Assembly: GCF_030232265.1 (NCBI RefSeq)
Contig: NZ_JASPJK010000002.1
Location: 248,001-312,000 of the forward strand
DNA: 64,000 nt
Source of the DNA: Corynebacterium sp. MSK041
Lineage (GTDB): Bacteria > Actinomycetota > Actinomycetes > Mycobacteriales > Mycobacteriaceae
Reading direction: 5' to 3'
Numbering within the stretch: the stretch's first letter is position 1; every line of letters starts with the position of its first letter. Below the pieces are notes generated by a model. That model ran no database searches. It was not told the DNA's origin and saw only the letters and a program-made list of their open reading frames with translations. Both the position numbers and the translations under genes were made by a program. Shown piece by piece: positions 61,953 through 64,000 of this stretch.

Positions 61953-63032
61953 TTGCGTCATTTCAGTCCACTCTTCACGATGGGGCCTGCGCAGCGCGAC
62001 CACATTCCCGCCTTCCGTACCGCACTTGGCGTGGCTATTCCCATGTTCACGCTGTTGGCGCTGGGGCGACTCGACCTTGCGATTTACGCTAACTTCGGGG
62101 CCTTCACCGGCGTGTACGGTCGCCACACCACACGTGCGACCCGTCTGAAGCACCACGTCCTCGCTGGCATTGCGCTTACCCTGATGGTGACTCTCGGTGC
62201 GACCATCGCGTGGTTTGGTGTCAGTCCGTGGATTCTCATGATCGTGACGGCGATCGCCTCATCGATATGGGCAACGATTGCGCTAGCCACCGATATGAAG
62301 CCGACGGGTTCGGTGTTCATCATCTTCTCCATCGCCGCTGTCGGTTCCCTGAGCAATCCAGTTCATCCGCTGCTCGCCTTCGCCATCGCCGGCGGTGCGG
62401 CTCTGGTGTGCCTCATTTTGGGGCAGGTCTCCCACCTCATTGGCGAAGGTCCAGGTGGCGATGCAAAAGAGAATGAGATCCCCACCCGATCCCCCGACGC
62501 CGGGCGCGTGCCACGCCAGCGCTTTGTCGTGGAAGCAAGCCGTTTCTTCTTCGCCCCGCTACTTGCCGGCACGTTGGGGCTGATGTCGGTGGCGTTTTTT
62601 GATTCGCTCTCCCACTCCTACTGGGCCATGGTCGCCGCCGCCGCTCCCCTGGTGAACTCCCGGTTTAAGATGCAGTATTTCCGGGCCATCGAACGCGTGC
62701 TTGGCACGCTGACCGGCATCGCGATCACCGGCTTCCTTTTGTCACACTCGCTGCAGGGCTGGCAGATCGTCGTGTGGATCATCATCCTGCAATATCTGAC
62801 CGAGATGTACGTGACCCGCAACTACACCATCGCCGCCAGCTTCATCACCCCGACAGCACTGCTGATGGTGCAAGTTGTCGACGCCGCCCCAGTCGTCCCG
62901 ATGCTGCTTGCCCGCACCGCCGAAACCATGCTCGGTGCGGTGGCCGCCCTCACGATCATCGCCGTGGGATATGCGCGCGCAAACCCCACCGTATTTGCGC
63001 GGCGTGGCAACGACAACGACAGCAGAACGTAG
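61953..63032 (+). CDS. FUSC-like / aromatic-acid-exporter-type membrane protein
   Basis: The TTG at 61953 has GGAGG seven bases upstream and gives 359 residues ('MRHFSPLFTMGPAQRDHIPAFR'); an ATG at 61980 is the alternative. It has two halves of about five helices each, with 'YANFGAFTGVYGRHTTRATRLKHH' after the first helices and 'FDSLSHSYWAMVAAAAPLVNSRFKMQYFRAIERVLGTLTGIAI' in the second, the FUSC/ArAE pattern. Likely exports organic acids. It shares its strand with arfB 10 bases downstream. Confidence 0.85.
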   Translation: MRHFSPLFTMGPAQRDHIPAFRTALGVAIPMFTLLALGRLDLAIYANFGAFTGVYGRHTTRATRLKHHVLAGIALTLMVTLGATIAWFGVSPWILMIVTAIASSIWATIALATDMKPTGSVFIIFSIAAVGSLSNPVHPLLAFAIAGGAALVCLILGQVSHLIGEGPGGDAKENEIPTRSPDAGRVPRQRFVVEASRFFFAPLLAGTLGLMSVAFFDSLSHSYWAMVAAAAPLVNSRFKMQYFRAIERVLGTLTGIAITGFLLSHSLQGWQIVVWIIILQYLTEMYVTRNYTIAASFITPTALLMVQVVDAAPVVPMLLARTAETMLGAVAALTIIAVGYARANPTVFARRGNDNDSRT

Positions 63033-63042
63033 GGTGGGCAGC

Positions 63043-63486
63043 ATGAAAGACCTAATCATCGCGCCTGGCCCGGGAGTTCCCGACGGTGCGGTCATCGCCG
63101 CCGCCGACCTGACGGAACGTTTCGCGAAATCATCAGGACCAGGCGGCCAGGGCGTGAACACGACGGACAGCAAGGTTCAGCTCTCCCTCGATATCGCCGA
63201 AAGCGCATCGCTTAACGACGCCCAACGCCGCCGCATCTTGCGCAACCTCGAGCACCGTCTGGACGGCACTGTGCTCACCGTGTCTGTGTCGACTCAGCGG
63301 TCGCAGGTACGCAACCGAACTGAGGCACGCGATCGCTTGGCTGCCCTGTTGCGTGACGCGCTTGCACCGCCGCCTCCCCCTCGACGCAAAACCAAGCCGA
63401 CACGTAGCTCAGTGCGGCGCCGCCTTGAAGCGAAGAAGCGGCGCTCGGAGATCAAGTCCACACGGCGACAGCCTCAGATCCCCTAG
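63043..63486 (+). CDS. arfB: Alternative ribosome-rescue factor ArfB (YaeJ-like)
   Basis: The ATG at 63043 gives 147 residues. The class I release-factor GGQ motif is seen in 'SSGPGGQGVNTTDSKVQL' (about 33-50), and the C-terminal 40 residues are basic ('RRKTKPTRSSVRRRLEAKKRRSEIKSTRR'), as needed to plug the empty mRNA channel. Such proteins release peptides from ribosomes stalled without a stop codon. It is small (the normal release factors are over 350 residues), so ArfB fits. Confidence 0.93.
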   Translation: MKDLIIAPGPGVPDGAVIAAADLTERFAKSSGPGGQGVNTTDSKVQLSLDIAESASLNDAQRRRILRNLEHRLDGTVLTVSVSTQRSQVRNRTEARDRLAALLRDALAPPPPPRRKTKPTRSSVRRRLEAKKRRSEIKSTRRQPQIP

Positions 63487-63493
63487 ACCGACC

Positions 63494-63802
63494 CTAGGCT
63501 GATGCAGCTTGGACTGGCTGGATATTCTCAATCTCGGCAAGGATTTTATCCTCTGCCACATCCAAGTCGTACTGGGTCTGTAATCCGAGCCAGAATTGCG
63601 GGCTCATCCCGAAATACTTCCCTAAACGGAGTGCAGTATCGGCAGTAACAGCCCGCTTCCCGTGGACGATCTCGTTGATCCGACGAGGGGGAACGCCGAT
63701 AGAAACAGCAAGCTTGTGCTGCGTAATCCCCATCTCCTTGAGAAAATCCTCCATGAGGATCTCGCCGGGGTGTACTGGTGGAAGCTTGTCAGTGATAGTC
63801 AA
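63494..63802 (-). CDS. higA: HigA-type antitoxin (XRE family)
   Basis: This 102-residue protein is a HigA antitoxin: 'VHPGEILMEDFLKEMGITQHKLAVSIGVPPRRINEIVHGKRAVTADTALRLGKYFGMSPQFWLGLQTQYDL' is the complete HTH and following helix of the family. It starts with TTG at 63802, overlapping the 3' end of the degraded higB toxin by 14 bases, the normal toxin-antitoxin order. It binds its own promoter and the toxin. With the toxin broken it is probably an orphan regulator. Confidence 0.92.
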   Translation of the reverse strand: MTITDKLPPVHPGEILMEDFLKEMGITQHKLAVSIGVPPRRINEIVHGKRAVTADTALRLGKYFGMSPQFWLGLQTQYDLDVAEDKILAEIENIQPVQAASA

Positions 63803-63966
63803 CGATCTCGATCTCCTCTGGACCAGCTGCCGTCCACCGGAAGCAGATCCGCCACTAGTTGTCGCAGCTTGCGCAAGGCGACCGAATGGATTCGGGAATC
63901 AATGGAACGTACCCCTTCTCGATTCCACAACCGCTCAGTGTCCTTGTTGGCGAACGACTAGATCAT
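63789..63966 (-). pseudogene. HigB toxin pseudogene (nonsense codon and internal deletion)
   Basis: Reading from the ATG at 63966 gives 'MI', a TAG, then 'SFANKDTERLWNREGVRSIDSRIHSVALRKLRQL', a good HigB/RelE N-terminus. The middle part of the toxin (about 35-40 residues, including the region that normally reads DLRxPPGN...RINDQ-R) is missing. In the next frame the C-terminus resumes as 'ICFRWTAAGPEEIEIVDYH' and stops at 63789. The gene therefore has a premature stop and an out-of-frame deletion and cannot make toxin. A GGGAGGG site remains before the ATG. Confidence 0.85.
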
Positions 63967-64000
63967 GCTTCACCCTATCCCTCCCATAACGCGAAGCGTC

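Noticed and set aside
1..64000. CRISPR arrays, rRNA and tRNA genes
   Set aside because: No regularly spaced direct repeats and no cloverleaf with GGTTCGA-type T-arm was found on either strand.

Overview
The window comes from a high-GC actinobacterium of the genus Corynebacterium or a close relative. The evidence is a fused E1/E2 2-oxoglutarate dehydrogenase (odhA), mycothiol biosynthesis (mshB), glucosyl-3-phosphoglycerate synthase (gpgS), an LpqW-type lipoprotein, FdxC-type ferredoxin and the succinylase branch of lysine/meso-DAP synthesis (dapC, dapD, dapE). The gene order mrp, tatB, anti-sigma, sigE, O-methyltransferase, glgC, glgA, RlmA-like, DUF3117, gpgS, folP2, LOG, dapE/dapD, dapC, ferredoxin, mshB, lpqW, typA is, from memory, the order of M. 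tuberculosis Rv1229c down to Rv1165 and of C. glutamicum around odhA. No rRNA or tRNA gene and no CRISPR array was seen.

Layout. 1-4.3 kb is accessory: the 3' part of a Nudix gene with a probable frameshift, a complete IS3-family element with matching terminal repeats and a 3-bp target duplication, and an AT-richer type II restriction-modification pair (C5 methyltransferase plus Eco29kI-like GIY-YIG nuclease). 4.3-11.1 kb holds a nucleoside hydrolase/MFS operon, several unknown proteins and a type B carboxylesterase. 11.3-15.1 kb is odhA with a strong terminator. 15.4-20.4 kb carries small envelope and stress proteins, mrp, tatB and the sigE/anti-sigma pair. 20.4-33.9 kb is glycogen and methylglucose-type sugar metabolism (glgC, glgA, gpgS, a degenerate GH32 protein), folP2, a LOG protein and the dap genes; two dapD paralogues flank two tandem paralogous amino-acid permeases. 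35.1-44.4 kb is a long minus-strand run: GtrA protein, dapC, ferredoxin, mshB, lpqW, typA and membrane or secreted proteins. 44.5-58.8 kb is a mosaic of secreted proteins, a cupin, a 5'-nucleotidase, a drug exporter, a three-gene ABC importer, an SDR, a PAQR protein and a YhgE/Pip protein. 59-64 kb is accessory again: a truncated lipoprotein, DUF1275, an AT-richer coiled-coil gene probably read from a leaderless mRNA, a small zinc-knuckle/LIM-like protein, an exporter, arfB and a higBA locus whose toxin is broken.

Main unexpected signal: the 11-mer CGTCGATAAGC (either strand) occurs 14 times exactly, plus one near-match, about one per 4.5 kb. About 0.03 copies would be expected by chance at this base composition. 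It lies in unrelated genes, is read in all three codon phases (Leu-Ile-Asp, Leu-Ser-Thr, Ser-Ile-Ser, Val-Asp-Lys) and brings in uncommon codons (TTA, ATA, CTA), so it is conserved as DNA and not as protein. It behaves like a genome-wide signal word (Chi-like, uptake-like or another protein-recognition site) that I do not recognise.
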